NCBI GenBank assembly: GCA_964036665.1
Contig: OZ038528.1
Coordinates: 24,043,245 to 24,107,244, forward strand
Source: Gordius sp. MW1
Lineage: Eukaryota > Nematomorpha > Gordioida > Gordea > Gordiidae
Length of the DNA: 64,000 bases
Reading direction: 5' to 3'
Below, one piece after another: positions 1-10,969 of this stretch. Every line of letters starts with the position of its first letter. Within the stretch, counting starts at the first letter, position 1. Made by a program: the position numbers and the translations under genes. The notes under the pieces were generated by a model. That model did not search any database. It saw nothing but the letters and a program-made list of their open reading frames with translations, and was not told the origin of the DNA.

Positions 1-912
1 GAAAAATTCAAAAAATTTTTGGACATTTTTATTTATAATGTAACAAAAGTAAACTTCGCGTACAATATAAACTTTAAGGCGCTATATAACCAGCTTTGAA
101 AAAATCTCTTCTCTTCATTAATTAGAGCATTTACTATCAATTTTATACCTTAAGAAAGGACATGGACCTTCAAAATAATTTTTAATTTTTGGCCAAGGGG
201 GTAGAAAATTCCCGCTTTCTGCCCATTTGGCTACGCGCCTGAATAGTCTTAAATATTTTCTTAAGTATTATATCGTGGAGAAGTTAAAATATACTTGCTG
301 CTGAATATTTCCTTCAAGAAGGCAGATGGTGACTGAATGGATTTCAATAGTAAAAATCAACTGTTTGGCGGCCAATAGTTTTATTAGTCTATGGTCTGGA
401 GTTAGTCTATTGGAATGGAATTATAGGGCTTGGATGACTAGCCCAATCATATATTTAATCATTAAGAACAATTATAAACTACTTAAATTATATGAGGATG
501 AGGGTATTAATAACAATCTTAGAATTTATTAATGTAAATCCAGCCCTACTGCAACTATTAAAGCTATCGAGTTGCAAAGGTAAAATAACTGAAAAATAAT
601 TTTCTAAACGAAATTATATTATGTGTTATATTAATCCGAGTTTTTTTTATAGTTTTGACATTTCCTAGAACAAATGAAGCACATTCACAAAGTGAGTTCA
701 CGTTAACTTAATAATGTGTTGTGATTGTACTTTTATAATACCTATCTAGAAAAAAATTACATATTATTATCAAATTAGCTTATACCTAAATTAACTTCTA
801 TTACATTCACTAGCATCAAGAAAAGTATCTAAATTTGGCTGGATCACTCACGATAATGTTTCTATGTGTATAAATATTTTATTTAAAATGTAAAATTCCA
901 TTTTTATCACTT
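1..912. other. AT-rich sequence without a gene
   Basis: Only an inverted-end-like GGCTACGCGCCTG at 222-234, after a G-run, resembles the MITEs. A 68-codon open stretch at 326 shows no family or codon signal. Confidence 0.4.
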
Positions 913-1531
913 ATAGAGCCCTAGACCGATCCTACCTATAACTTTCAAATTTATCCGATCTGAGCTCGCTATTTTAAATTTTGGTCCGATCCCGACCCGG
1001 CCCGATTTATTTTAAAGGTTTTATGCAAATTGTACATTTAAAATTATTTAACCTTAAAATATAATTTTTATTGTTATCTTCCTAATTTGAGACAAGGATA
1101 AGTTAGAAATAAAGGTTTTCTTTGCTACAATTTTTTAGATATTTTTAACTTATTAACTTAATTTGTAAAAAAAAAATTTATTTAACAGTTTAAAATAAAT
1201 AAGCTTTAAAATGGTTTACTTTATTTATTAATAAAGTTCTAATAGCTATTATTAATTGTTTTATATTAAAACTAGAATCAAGTTTGCAATTTTAATCAAC
1301 TAATTATTTTAGGTAGGGAAAGGGGCTGGAGCTTAAAAGCTATATTACACTGTGCGAAGATATTTATTTTATATCGAGTTGCGTTTGTTTAAATTATATT
1401 TTATCAATGGGTTGCCCTGTGTTTAATTGGGGCCGAGCTTGGACCTCGGGTCATGCTGCCTTATCAAGATCGATGATATCTTGATTAATTTATTAAATTT
1501 TGCCCGAGCTTGGCTCAAAACTCTATAGAAC
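913..1531. mobile_element. Possible decayed hAT-like element
   Basis: TATAGAGCCCTAGACC at the left and an inverted CTATAGAG near 1531, with CCCGACCCGGCCCG and GGGCCGAGC blocks inside as in other hAT MITEs here. No target duplication seen. Confidence 0.3.
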
Positions 1532-1886
1532 CGAACCAGGTCAGGCTGCCCATGTGGGGCTTAAATCATACATAAAATCAATAAATTATTTGAAAATAAA
1601 ATTTTACACATAAAATCCTGCCTACGCCCTTGCCCATAACGGAACTGTTTAAAGGAAAGATATTATGATCTAGGTGGGAATTATGAAGGGTTTTGTCATT
1701 ATCACAACTTTTTAAGTTCTTATAAGTTTATTATGATTATTAATAGTTTTGAACTAATGCGAAAAAATTACTAAAAGCATTGTTTAAATGTAATATAGTG
1801 TTGTAGGTTAAATGTGATCAAGAGCCAATATTTATCCTAAACAAATGATTGCAACAAAAAATAGATTAGGTAAAAGCACGGAATGG

Positions 1887-2051
1887 CATGGGCGTAGCCA
1901 AGGGGGGCAGGGAAGGGCGGCCGCCCCCCTCTAAATCCAAAAAATTGTTGAAATTTATTAAAATTATGGCTGAAATTTTAAAAAATAATCATTTTGCCCT
2001 TCCCTAAATCATTATTGCCCCCTTTTAATTCAAATGCTGGCTACGCCCGTG
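1887..2051. mobile_element. MITE of the CATGGGCGTAGCC family
   Basis: Terminal inverted repeats CATGGGCGTAGCC and GGCTACGCCCGTG enclose 165 bases with G-rich and C-rich subterminal runs. Flanking eight-base repeats CGGAATGG and CATAATGG match at six of eight positions. Confidence 0.65.
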
Positions 2052-2244
2052 CATAATGGGTAACAGGTTTATGAAAATTTGATTGTGTCAAGTTCTTATA
2101 ATGACCATAATTTACTCTTCCTAAAAGGTCTAATTCGATTCTAACGAATTAATGGAATATGTATGATTATTTTAAATCTATAAAAGGGTAATTTTCTTAT
2201 GTCGAAAGTGTGTTTATTGATATATATTTGATCATAATATAAAA

Positions 2245-2584
2245 TCTTATATATAAAAATGAAACTATGTGTGTGTGTGTGTGTATAAATATATGCCGCC
2301 ACCAATTTTGGAAAACTACCAGACCGATTTTCTCAAAATTTCATAGTTATTCCTGACACTCCGGAGCATGTTTTAAGATTTGTTCGAGCCAAATCGGTCC
2401 AGTAGTTTTCGAGTATTCGTACGCATTGCACTGTATACGGAAATAGAACAATAGAAGTAGAACATATAGACATCAAACTTTACTTTACTTCATAACCGCT
2501 TTATCATCATATATGCCCTAACATTCCAACATAATTTAATACACCCGGGTAAATGGCAAAACAACGTTTGCCGGGTTCATCTAG
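2245..2584 (+). mobile_element. Non-autonomous Helitron
   Basis: It starts TCTTATATATAAAAATGAAA and ends in a GC-rich hairpin (CCCGG ... CCGGG) followed by ATCTAG and then T. That is the Helitron pattern of 5' TC, 3' CTAG and insertion between A and T without target duplication. A GT microsatellite lies near the 5' end (2270-2284). No coding capacity. Confidence 0.7.
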
Positions 2585-2796
2585 TAATTAATAATAATAA
2601 AAATAATAAAAATGGAAGTGCACATTGGGGACTGATGATAATGATTCTGCTAAGATAGCTATGGGTAAAACAAACGCAAAGGAGTACAAAGTTGTAGCAA
2701 ACAGAAGCTTCAAGGTAGTCATGTAATAGGATAATGACTGAGATGAAAGGAAATATAATTTTTATAAAATGAAAAGGAGCAGGCTTTAATCTGACC

Positions 2797-2885
2797 TAGT
2801 GTTGTAAAACGGCTGGGGTTTGTTTGGTCAACCTTTGGTTTTAGTCGACTGACCAAAGATTTCTTAGTCTGTTATTCTTCATCGC
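2797..2885 (+). mobile_element. hAT MITE, one end only (TAGTGTTGTAAAACGG family)
   Basis: TAGTGTTGTAAAACGGCTGG followed by GGTCAACCTTTGGTTTTAGT matches the ends of the complete copies at 16219 and 33893. The right half was not found. Confidence 0.5.
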
Positions 2886-3591
2886 ATAATAAAAATATAT
2901 CGGAAACATTTTAAAATCTATATTATTTACAAAATTCATTTAATTGTACTGATGTGATGTTAAAGCAATTTAGTGCCATCTGCATTTTATTAAATAACCA
3001 TTTATTAAATTCTTTTTTATTTATTAACTTATGAGAAAAATTAACATTTTCTGATTTAACAATGGGCTACATTGTAGGAGATAGCTAAATTCAAAATGGT
3101 GGATTACACATTCTACCATATGACATGCGGAGTTTATGTAGTCTATGATTGTGCTCGGCCCGCTTTGATTAAGGTATATACCCCTCATTTACCCTCACGG
3201 GTCAAAAACAAAAAAAATGTCGAACCTGCCTGATAAAATTACTTTGGTGTTGGATTTATATAAATAAGTTATTGGGAATAATTTAAATTTTAATTTCACT
3301 GTTATTTTCGAATCCATTTATTTTTTTGCGCCGTTTTTTATAGTCTATATACTTTGGCACCTCCTCAATTTATTTTCATTCATTTAAATAATAAGTTATT
3401 TTATTTATGTTATTGTAAATTATCTTCCTCTCAATTAAGGAACACCTTTTATCATAAGAGTTGAAAATTATGCGTGGGGGGGGGGGTCTAACGTTTATTA
3501 TTTTGTTTGTACTTGTAATATGTAGCTAGCCCTCAAATGAATAATTACTTTAAGGTAAATATGGGCATGGATAAATTGACAAACAAATTTG

Positions 3592-3619
3592 TACGTGGAC
3601 CAATCAACAATGAGCGGGC
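3592..3619 (+). promoter_or_regulatory. Conserved upstream block of secreted-gene copy 1
   Basis: A 28-base block (core CGTGGACCAATCAACAATGA) sits 167 bases before the ATG and is identical to the block at 30673-30700 before copy 2, while flanking sequence has diverged. It contains a CCAAT-box-like sequence. A role as promoter element is inferred from conservation and position. Confidence 0.45.
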
Positions 3620-5832
3620 GAATGTGGAAAGAGTTAATAGGACCAACCAGTAAATCATTTTATTTTATTTATTTTTTATAACTGACTAATCACATATCCG
3701 TATTTATAGGAAAAATCTGGTAATATTTATCAATCAATGTGTATTTTAATTTTTAAATATTTATCTATAGTAAATACATTGAAAGATGCTCAAGAATATT
3801 ATCACCTTAATTCTGTTCGCGAAAGTATTATTTATCGATAATGCTCAAGATTGTAATGGTACAAGAGATAATGTAAGTTAAAACGTGATTTTTAAATCAA
3901 ATCTAACCTTTTACCCTCAACTTAGATATTTATATATTATATTAGTATATAATTTTTTAAAAATTGAATGCTTTTTTTATACATTTTTGTTACATTTGCT
4001 TTTATAGCATTTACTCAATTTGCGACGAATTCAGTAGAGTCAGTTATAGAATATTCATTGTTCAAAGATATTCGATGAGAAAAAAGCACAATAAGGGTTA
4101 AAGAGTTTATTAATGTAAAGATTGGTTAAATTAAAATACTAACATTAAGCTCTTTGGTAAATATTAAACTAAAGCCACCAAAAAATATGTAAATTTTAAA
4201 TAGTTAGAATAATTTAGTTTTAAAATTAATAAATATTATATTAAGTCGACGTAGCTTTTCTTACCAATTATTGGAGCATCTCTTGAATGACTCTGCTACA
4301 AATTGATTAAATGTTGTGATACAAAAATTGGTAAAGCTAAAAACATGAAAAACCAGGCCTAAGTGCCTGTGTTTTGTTTATAATGGGCTTATTAGTTTAA
4401 TGAGGTTTTAAAAATTAGTTATTTGGTTAATTTAATATTTGATACTTATTATATTTGGTTTACATTATAAAACCCAAAATGTGTAATATCAGATTTATCT
4501 TCAAAAAATAAAAAACATGTGAGATTTAAAATAGAGGATTATATATTTAAGCAAATATTCAAAATTTATATCCTTTCTAAACTTTTTAATAACTTGTCGA
4601 TACGTATAACTGGGAAATATTTTTGTTTTTTCTTTCGTCAAACTTGTTTGACATGATTTATCATAATATTTATTAAATTAAAATATCATGAGCTGGTATC
4701 AATTTGTACATGTATTTCAAAATTTAAATTGTGTATTGTGATATTTAATTTTTTAACAATATTACTACAATTAAATTGTTTGGATTAGGAATGATAAACA
4801 CATATAAAAAATAAAGCCTGTGCCTTAAATGTACCTTTCCTATTTTACGTAGTATAAGTTTTAGAGTTTTATACACCGGAATCAAATTATCCACGCAGTT
4901 AATTAATAACAAGTAGTCCTATGAGATATATTGGGTAGGGGAGACCGGGGCTAGTCGTAGCCCGGGTTACTATTATCTTTGTAATTTTTTAAAACATTAA
5001 AGATATATAATTAAAATTTAAACCATATGTTTATTTTTTTATAAGGTATAAGTAAAAAAATTTATGTTTATAAAAAATAAAATTTAAAATTTTTATAGAG
5101 GAAAAACGATTTTTCGGGGCTATAAGTAGCCTTAACAAAATTTTGTATTTTAGACATAAATTTTTTTTGGCTCTAATTTTGGACTAATTTAAGTTCTGTC
5201 TTATAAAGGAATATTTTTTATATAAAAACCGTCTAATGATTAAATTTTTATTTGCAATATAACATGTTGATTTATTAATGTTTATAAAAATAGGGGTCGA
5301 GGCTAGTCAGAGAGGGGCTAGTGCTAGCCATTTTTCATTCGTAGACAAATGTCAAGATATAAAAAACAATAATTTTGTTTAATAATAATTTTTCTCAGTG
5401 TAATTTGGAATATTAATAGACTATTTAAAGATTTTTCCATTGCAGAATTTGGCTTTTATGCGTCCCTAAATCAGATTGTCATCTTGACCCTTTTTTATTT
5501 GTATTAAGTAAAATATGACCATCTTACATTTGCATTCTCTATGTTTTTTTTATAATAAAACAATCTTTTTATTGATTTGAATTAGCATACACCAATAGGA
5601 AGTGAAAACGTAAGGGGTAATCTATCTCCCGAAAGGGACTATGACTTGCCCCGGGCATTTTTAGGATTTTTTTTTAAAATTTTATTTGTGAGAAAACTAT
5701 TAATTTTTTTAATCCGAATTTTTTTCCTATAGTAAAATTAGACCTTAAAATTATGTTCCAACAAAAAAATTGAAAAAACAAATTTTGGTTTTTTTTAAAA
5801 CGCGATTTAATTTTTAATGGCTATTTAGTCCC

Positions 5833-7660
5833 CTGTAGTGGTGGGAAAAACCATAGGTGAAGCGGACCTTAGGTTCGTCCAAGGTCAGGTTTTAGGTAAG
5901 GTAAAACAATCTAACCTAAAACCTTTTAGGTTTAGCCTGGGTTTTGCATCCACCTAGGGGTTTCCCAAGATCCCAAACTAAAATTTTGGGGGGTTGGAGC
6001 GGGGTGGAACGGGGTTGGGAACAGGGATGGCCCGGAGTAGAGCAGGGTTGGAGCAAGGATACTAGCCTTACTATTTGGGTGTGAATATTTTGGTGCAAGG
6101 GTATCCCCATCAGAGGTCAGAAATGCCCGGCCCGGCCCGCTGCCCGGCCCGCCCGGCCCGGCCCGCTGCCCGGCCCGCCCGGCCCGGCCCACGGGCCGGG
6201 CCGGGCCGGGCAACTGTCTTAAGTTTTACTTTTCGGACGGGCCCGGGCGGGCACGCTGATAAGATTCGGGCAATTCGGGCATGCCAAAAATTTTATCAAA
6301 TTGATTTTCCTCGAAAAAAGAAAAATTCGCTTATAAACAATTTTGGGCCATAATAAATTTGACTAGATTTTTTTCTGTCGCTTAAATCCTTATCGTACGT
6401 TTATATAATGTCCTAAATCCTAATTTTAACTTCTTCAGAATTAAATTTTATGTTATTTCGAATAAATTAGTTTAACTGGTTTATCTCAAGATCAAAAATT
6501 TTTAATTTTCATATTATATTATAAAAGATTTGTTCTGATCAATATGTCTTTATTTAATGCTTATTTTGTAATAGTGGTTAAAAGATTTTGGGATTGGATA
6601 ATTTCTAGTCACGGGCAAATTTTATTAATAAGGCCGGGCAGCTCTAATGGTTTGGGCATGGCTGAGCGGACACTTAGAAGGGTTCAGGCGGGGAATTTAG
6701 TTAAAAATTTAGACCGGGCCGGGTTTGGGCAGAAAAATTTTAACAAATCCGACCTCTGTTTGCGACCTCACAAATTCGGGACTAACGGGCAAATTTAATA
6801 TTTCGGGCCGGGCAATTCGGGCAGCTTTAACGATTCGGGCGGGCCCGGGCGGACACTTAGATGGGTTCGGGCGGGCTCGGGCGGGCAGATTAATTATAAA
6901 ATCGGGCCGGGCTGAAAAATTCTAACAAATCTGACCTCTGATCCCCATGCTCTCATTATAAGCTGGGTTGTGTGAGAAGGGAAAGAGAAGGGGGAGTTAT
7001 ATAATACACCACACACAGTAACTTATATATAAAGGGCAATGCGTAAAAGGATATAATGGGTATCCTTATAGCGAGATACAACTTTAAATCGCTGGCCGAC
7101 TCGTGGCCTCTTTTAGCTGATGATTTCGATGTAGACTGATTTTTTAATTTTTTTTATATATATTTATTTCATATCCTGTATTGTCAATATCTACGTATTT
7201 GATTCAATAAACTTTAAATAAAAAAATAAAAAAAATTAAAATCGTTTACAGATTGCGATAACCTAAATAATACATTTACATTTATTATTACAGTATAGTC
7301 GAGTATTTATTTGATATTATTATTTTATATATTGATAATATGATTTTATATATTGATATTAGGATACAATATTATTTTAATTTCTTTTTTAAATCTAAAC
7401 AAATGATAATTATTAATTTAATAAAAAAAATTGCTTATAAATATTAGGATATAAAAACATACCTTATGAATGGAAATGCCTTATGAATGGAAACGCCAAG
7501 GTGACCTGATCCTTGGTTTGTCAGGGTTTTGGGCTAGAGAATATAGCCCCAAAATTTTAGTTTGGGATCTTGGGGAACCCTAGGGGGATGCAAAACCCAG
7601 GCTAAACATAAAACCTAAAACCTCAGGCTTGGGTTTATAAAACCCTGGGTTTTCCAGTGC
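5833..7660. mobile_element. Middle element of a nested cluster, about 150-bp inverted ends
   Basis: Left arm 5833-5985 and right arm about 7535-7660 are inverted copies; the best stretch is CCTGGGTTTTGCATCC with AAGATCCCAAACTAAAATTT. A hAT MITE sits between the arms. Confidence 0.6.
6111..6940. mobile_element. hAT MITE with GGCCCG-rich ends, 830 bp
   Basis: It starts CAGAGGTCAGAAATGCCCGG and ends AACAAATCTGACCTCTG. An exact eight-base target duplication ATCCCCAT flanks it (6103-6110, 6941-6948). Long subterminal arrays of CGGGC units lie at both ends. A copy in the opposite orientation is at 43322-44123. Confidence 0.88.
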
Positions 7661-8737
7661 CCGGTCTCCCCTACATTAAATTTTTAAACACTTCTTTTTC
7701 CCCTAACTGAAATAACTCTTAATAATTTTTTATGAATAATTATCTGTTTTTTAGTATTTGCTCGCTAATGAAAATGGTTCTTTTGCGCCGAACAGAACTT
7801 ATTTTACCAGTTACCCAACGATTTTTACTGTAGCAAGTATGATTTTAGTAAAAACAATATAATTTTGTATTAAATAATTAAAGAATTCTTTAAAAATTTG
7901 ATCATCAATTTATTTTTAAGATATAGTTAATCAAAAATTTTGATATAGAAATTGCAAATAATAAGATACAACGTACTTGGCTCTTTGTACGCGATTCAGT
8001 ATGTTGTCTTAGCGACCCTATTCTATCAGTAAATGGTGACGTCCTTTATGAGATAGGTAATTTAAATACAATACATTGTAAATATTTTAAAATTATTATA
8101 AATATTTAAAATTACTTAATTTAAATTATTACTTCAAGTTCTATAACTTTGGATGTTTTAAGGAATATAATTTAAACTATTAGCCATGTTGCATGCCTCC
8201 TTATGTAAATCATTACTTTAGGTATAAATGTATGTTATTTCAAATACTCAGGTAAAAAGTAGATGGTATTGGTTTGGATTTTAGATAAAAGGATCGGGAA
8301 TTACAATTTTTCCCAAAGGTATTATAGTTTTACATTAAATCCGCAATTATAAAAATAAAAATATGCCAAAACATTAAATTTAACTATATAACTTATTTAT
8401 AGAATCTATTTATTATAGGTTTATACAATTTTTGTTGAATTTTGTAACATTATTTGCACATAAAACTTTCAAGGAAGTAGCCAACTATTACCAAAATAAC
8501 ATAACGAGAGCCTATTTTTATAATATGGTGGTAAAGGCTTGACACTACCCTTTCCATATTTCATATTTTTATTTGCTAATATTTCATTATTAAAATTGCA
8601 TTTATGATTATACGTTATTATCACACTTTTGCCCTTGAGTGCACAATAAATATTACCATATTTTAGTTAATAGCTTTGTAAAAATTTATTTAAAATACCA
8701 GCAGATTTTGAATAATAAGCAATATATATAGCCTCAT

Positions 8738-8858
8738 CATGGGATGAGCCAGGAGGTGGGGCGGTTTCTTCCCTCTAAATCTAATAATTTGTTGAAATTT
8801 ATTAAAATTATGGCAATCATTATTGTCCCCCTCTAATTCCATTGCTGGCTACGCCCAG
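8738..8858. mobile_element. MITE of the CATGGGCGTAGCC family, decayed
   Basis: CATGGGATGAGCCAGG at the left end and CTGGCTACGCCC at the right end, with the CCTCTAAATCTAATAATTTG interior shared with 1887-2051. Confidence 0.55.
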
Positions 8859-8970
8859 GTTGTTAGTTTAGGCTAGTAGTATACCATATTATTTTTATTT
8901 CCCATAATCAGACCAATTATTATTATTACTCTCAAGCAAGCTAATGTCCTATCTATATATTTTGTTTTGG

Positions 8971-10094
8971 AATCATTAATTCGAAATAAATGCATTTACT
9001 ATTTTATTGCCCAATCTCACATAATATGAATTGGAAATCCTAAACCAAATAAATTGCCCAGCAAGCTTAAAGATTATCAATAATATAGCTCAAACCCACC
9101 TTTTAATTTTTAGTAAAATGTGAACTATTGACGTAACCTATACAATTGTCATAATGTTAGTATAAATTTTTTTTAATTCATTTCATATCAGATTTAGATT
9201 AAAATCGCGCGAATTTATCTTTGTCTTAATATCCGATTCACTTTCATGGGTCAAAATCGGTTGTAATTATATTTTGTTTTTTTATAGTTAAAAACGTCTT
9301 TTTATTTATTTCAACTCTTGAAATTAAATGCAAACTTCGCTGATACCTAGAAATTTAAAAACCTACAACATTTGAGCTTATGAATGATTTTGCATTTTAC
9401 AAAATCGCCGTTATGTTATGCGTCTGAAATTTAAATCTGTTGTGAATTCGAAGTTAAGGCACGGCTATATTATAGCCCGTACAACTTTTGCTGCCCAAGA
9501 AAATCCGATATAAGACAAGCCCTAATAAATAAAAATTGGTAAAAATAGGGGTAATGCGAGGCTTTTGAATTATAATATTTTATCTTTCCAGTTTTGACAC
9601 TTCGTTTTTATAATGTTCTTAGGTCAAATAAACAAACAATTAGAAAAAAAGAGGGATAAAATAAGGTAATTTGATAAGATTAATTTTAAAATTCAAGCAT
9701 TTTAGTTTGCAAATAATAATATAATTTGTCCTGAATTTGTTTTCCGATGTCTTTTATAAGTTTAGGGACACCATAAGCTGAGGCGGTTACGAACTTTGCA
9801 GCAACTATTTTACTTTAAATTGTCTACAAAATTTTTGGTAGAATATAATTATATTATGAGCTTTATTAATGTTATAATCAGTGGGATTGGATCAATGAAA
9901 TATGTAGAAGGAAAAATGGCACGCAATATTTCGGAAAATTATAGTCAATCATCAGGAAAAAATGTGAAGATTAAATCACAAAAAAAAGCAGACTGAGTCA
10001 ATGGGTAACATCAAGACGAGGATAGAAAAAGAGAAATTACAAATTAGGTTATAGCGAAAAATGACCATAGACTAATAAAAGCGACTGGCGGATA
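8971..10094. other. AT-rich intergenic sequence
   Basis: Contains the last homologous block of the segmental duplication (about 9715-9770). No gene recognised. Confidence 0.4.
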
Positions 10095-10390
10095 TCTGAT
10101 AACACAGGTCATCAAATATTGACTTTGTCATTCCATCCGCAATCAGACAAAAATTTCTGATGGAGAATTTTGCGCTGAACGATAATATGTTAAACTTCCA
10201 GTTATTTAGATAAACGAGGTTGAAGGTGCAAAAATGCCCATTTTGACCATATATAAAGGTATATTGCAACGGCATTTTTAATTTATTCTGAATTTTTTTT
10301 TATTTATTCCTGTAGATTAAAGCTTCATCTATAGGTCCATTATTTTAATATTTTGTTTCACCTCTATATTTTAAGTTATTCGCGTTTACG
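10095..10390. repeat. Single arm of the foldback family seen at 47382-48200
   Basis: ATTTTGCGCTGAACGATAAT, TAGATAAACGAGGTTGAAGG and CATCTATAGGTCCATTATTT are all shared with the left arm of the element in the LRR intron, ending in CGCGTTTACGTGAAC. The opposite arm is absent here. Confidence 0.6.
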
Positions 10391-10969
10391 TGAACCCCTT
10401 CCCCTTATCAAAATAAGGGGAGAAGCAAGGGGCAAAGAGGGAAGTAAAAGGGGGGGGGGTAAGGATGTTAGAAATAGTGGAGAGGGTGGCAAAGAGGTGT
10501 GGACAATACAATAGTCAAGCTCTAAGTATGGGGTCAGATGAATATATACATTATTTTTTGAAGGGGGGGGGGCAAGGAGCAATGGTCGAACTCAAAGCCG
10601 GGAGTCAGAAATACATATACATTTTTGGCCTAAAAGTTAGCCGCCCAGACAAATTAAATTTAGTGATGCGGAAAAACCGAGAAAATTCTCGGTCTGATAC
10701 GAGATTTTTTCGGTGGGATATCGGCTTTTTATTGATCATTCGATTTTAGTGAATTATTGTGAATTTTAATTTACATGATTTACATATAAGGTATTAATTA
10801 TAAATCAATAATATGGGAAAATATTTAATATTAAAATAACACCTAAGTGTAGTGAATATGATATATTTTTGCAAAAAGTTTAAATTTTGGCAATGACAGT
10901 TCTTTTACCTGAGTATGGATGGCCCTTAGGGTATGGAAATAATTTAATAATATGTTCATCACATATTAG

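Larger units (their letters stand above)
4934..7674. mobile_element. Outer element of a nested cluster (GTAGGGGAGACCGGG ends)
   Basis: GTAGGGGAGACCGGG at the left end is answered by CCCGGTCTCCCCTAC at 7660-7674. Interior blocks repeat GGCTAGTC and GCTAGCC. No transposase is visible and I could not read a target duplication. A second element (about 5833-7660) lies inside it. Confidence 0.5.
3786..8542 (+). pseudogene. Secreted small protein gene, copy 1 (five exons, probably a pseudogene)
   Basis: Exons read by eye and by alignment to the intact copy at 30903: 3786-3872, 7755-7836, 7949-8056, 8252-8318 and about 8464-8542. Exon 1 encodes a signal peptide beginning MLKNIITLILFAKVLFIDNA. Intron phases and the lengths of exons 1, 2, 4 and 5 match the paralogue exactly; exon 3 is one codon shorter. 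Two lesions point to loss of function: in exon 4 the codon that is TAC in the intact copy is TAG (8260-8262), which would stop the protein near residue 95, and the acceptor before exon 5 reads AA instead of AG. Exon 5 still encodes a recognisable tail (EVANYYQNNITRAY) and its own stop. Intron 1 has grown to 3.9 kb through nested transposon insertions. A polyadenylation signal AATAAA lies at 8645. I do not recognise the family. Confidence 0.75.
3290..9790 (+). repeat. Segmental duplication, left copy
   Basis: Homology to about 30400-33680 covers the upstream region, all five exons, the 3' flank (including CAAGCAAGCTAATGTC near 8934) and a further block near 9715-9770. The left copy is longer mainly because of transposons in intron 1. 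Edges are approximate. Confidence 0.65.

Noticed and set aside
326-532. 68-codon open stretch
   Set aside because: No splice context, motif or composition signal; expected by chance in AT-rich DNA of this length.
5932-6213. Open frames rich in Gly, Pro and Arg at GGCCCG arrays
   Set aside because: Translation of GC-rich transposon ends; the same pattern appears at every copy of the family.
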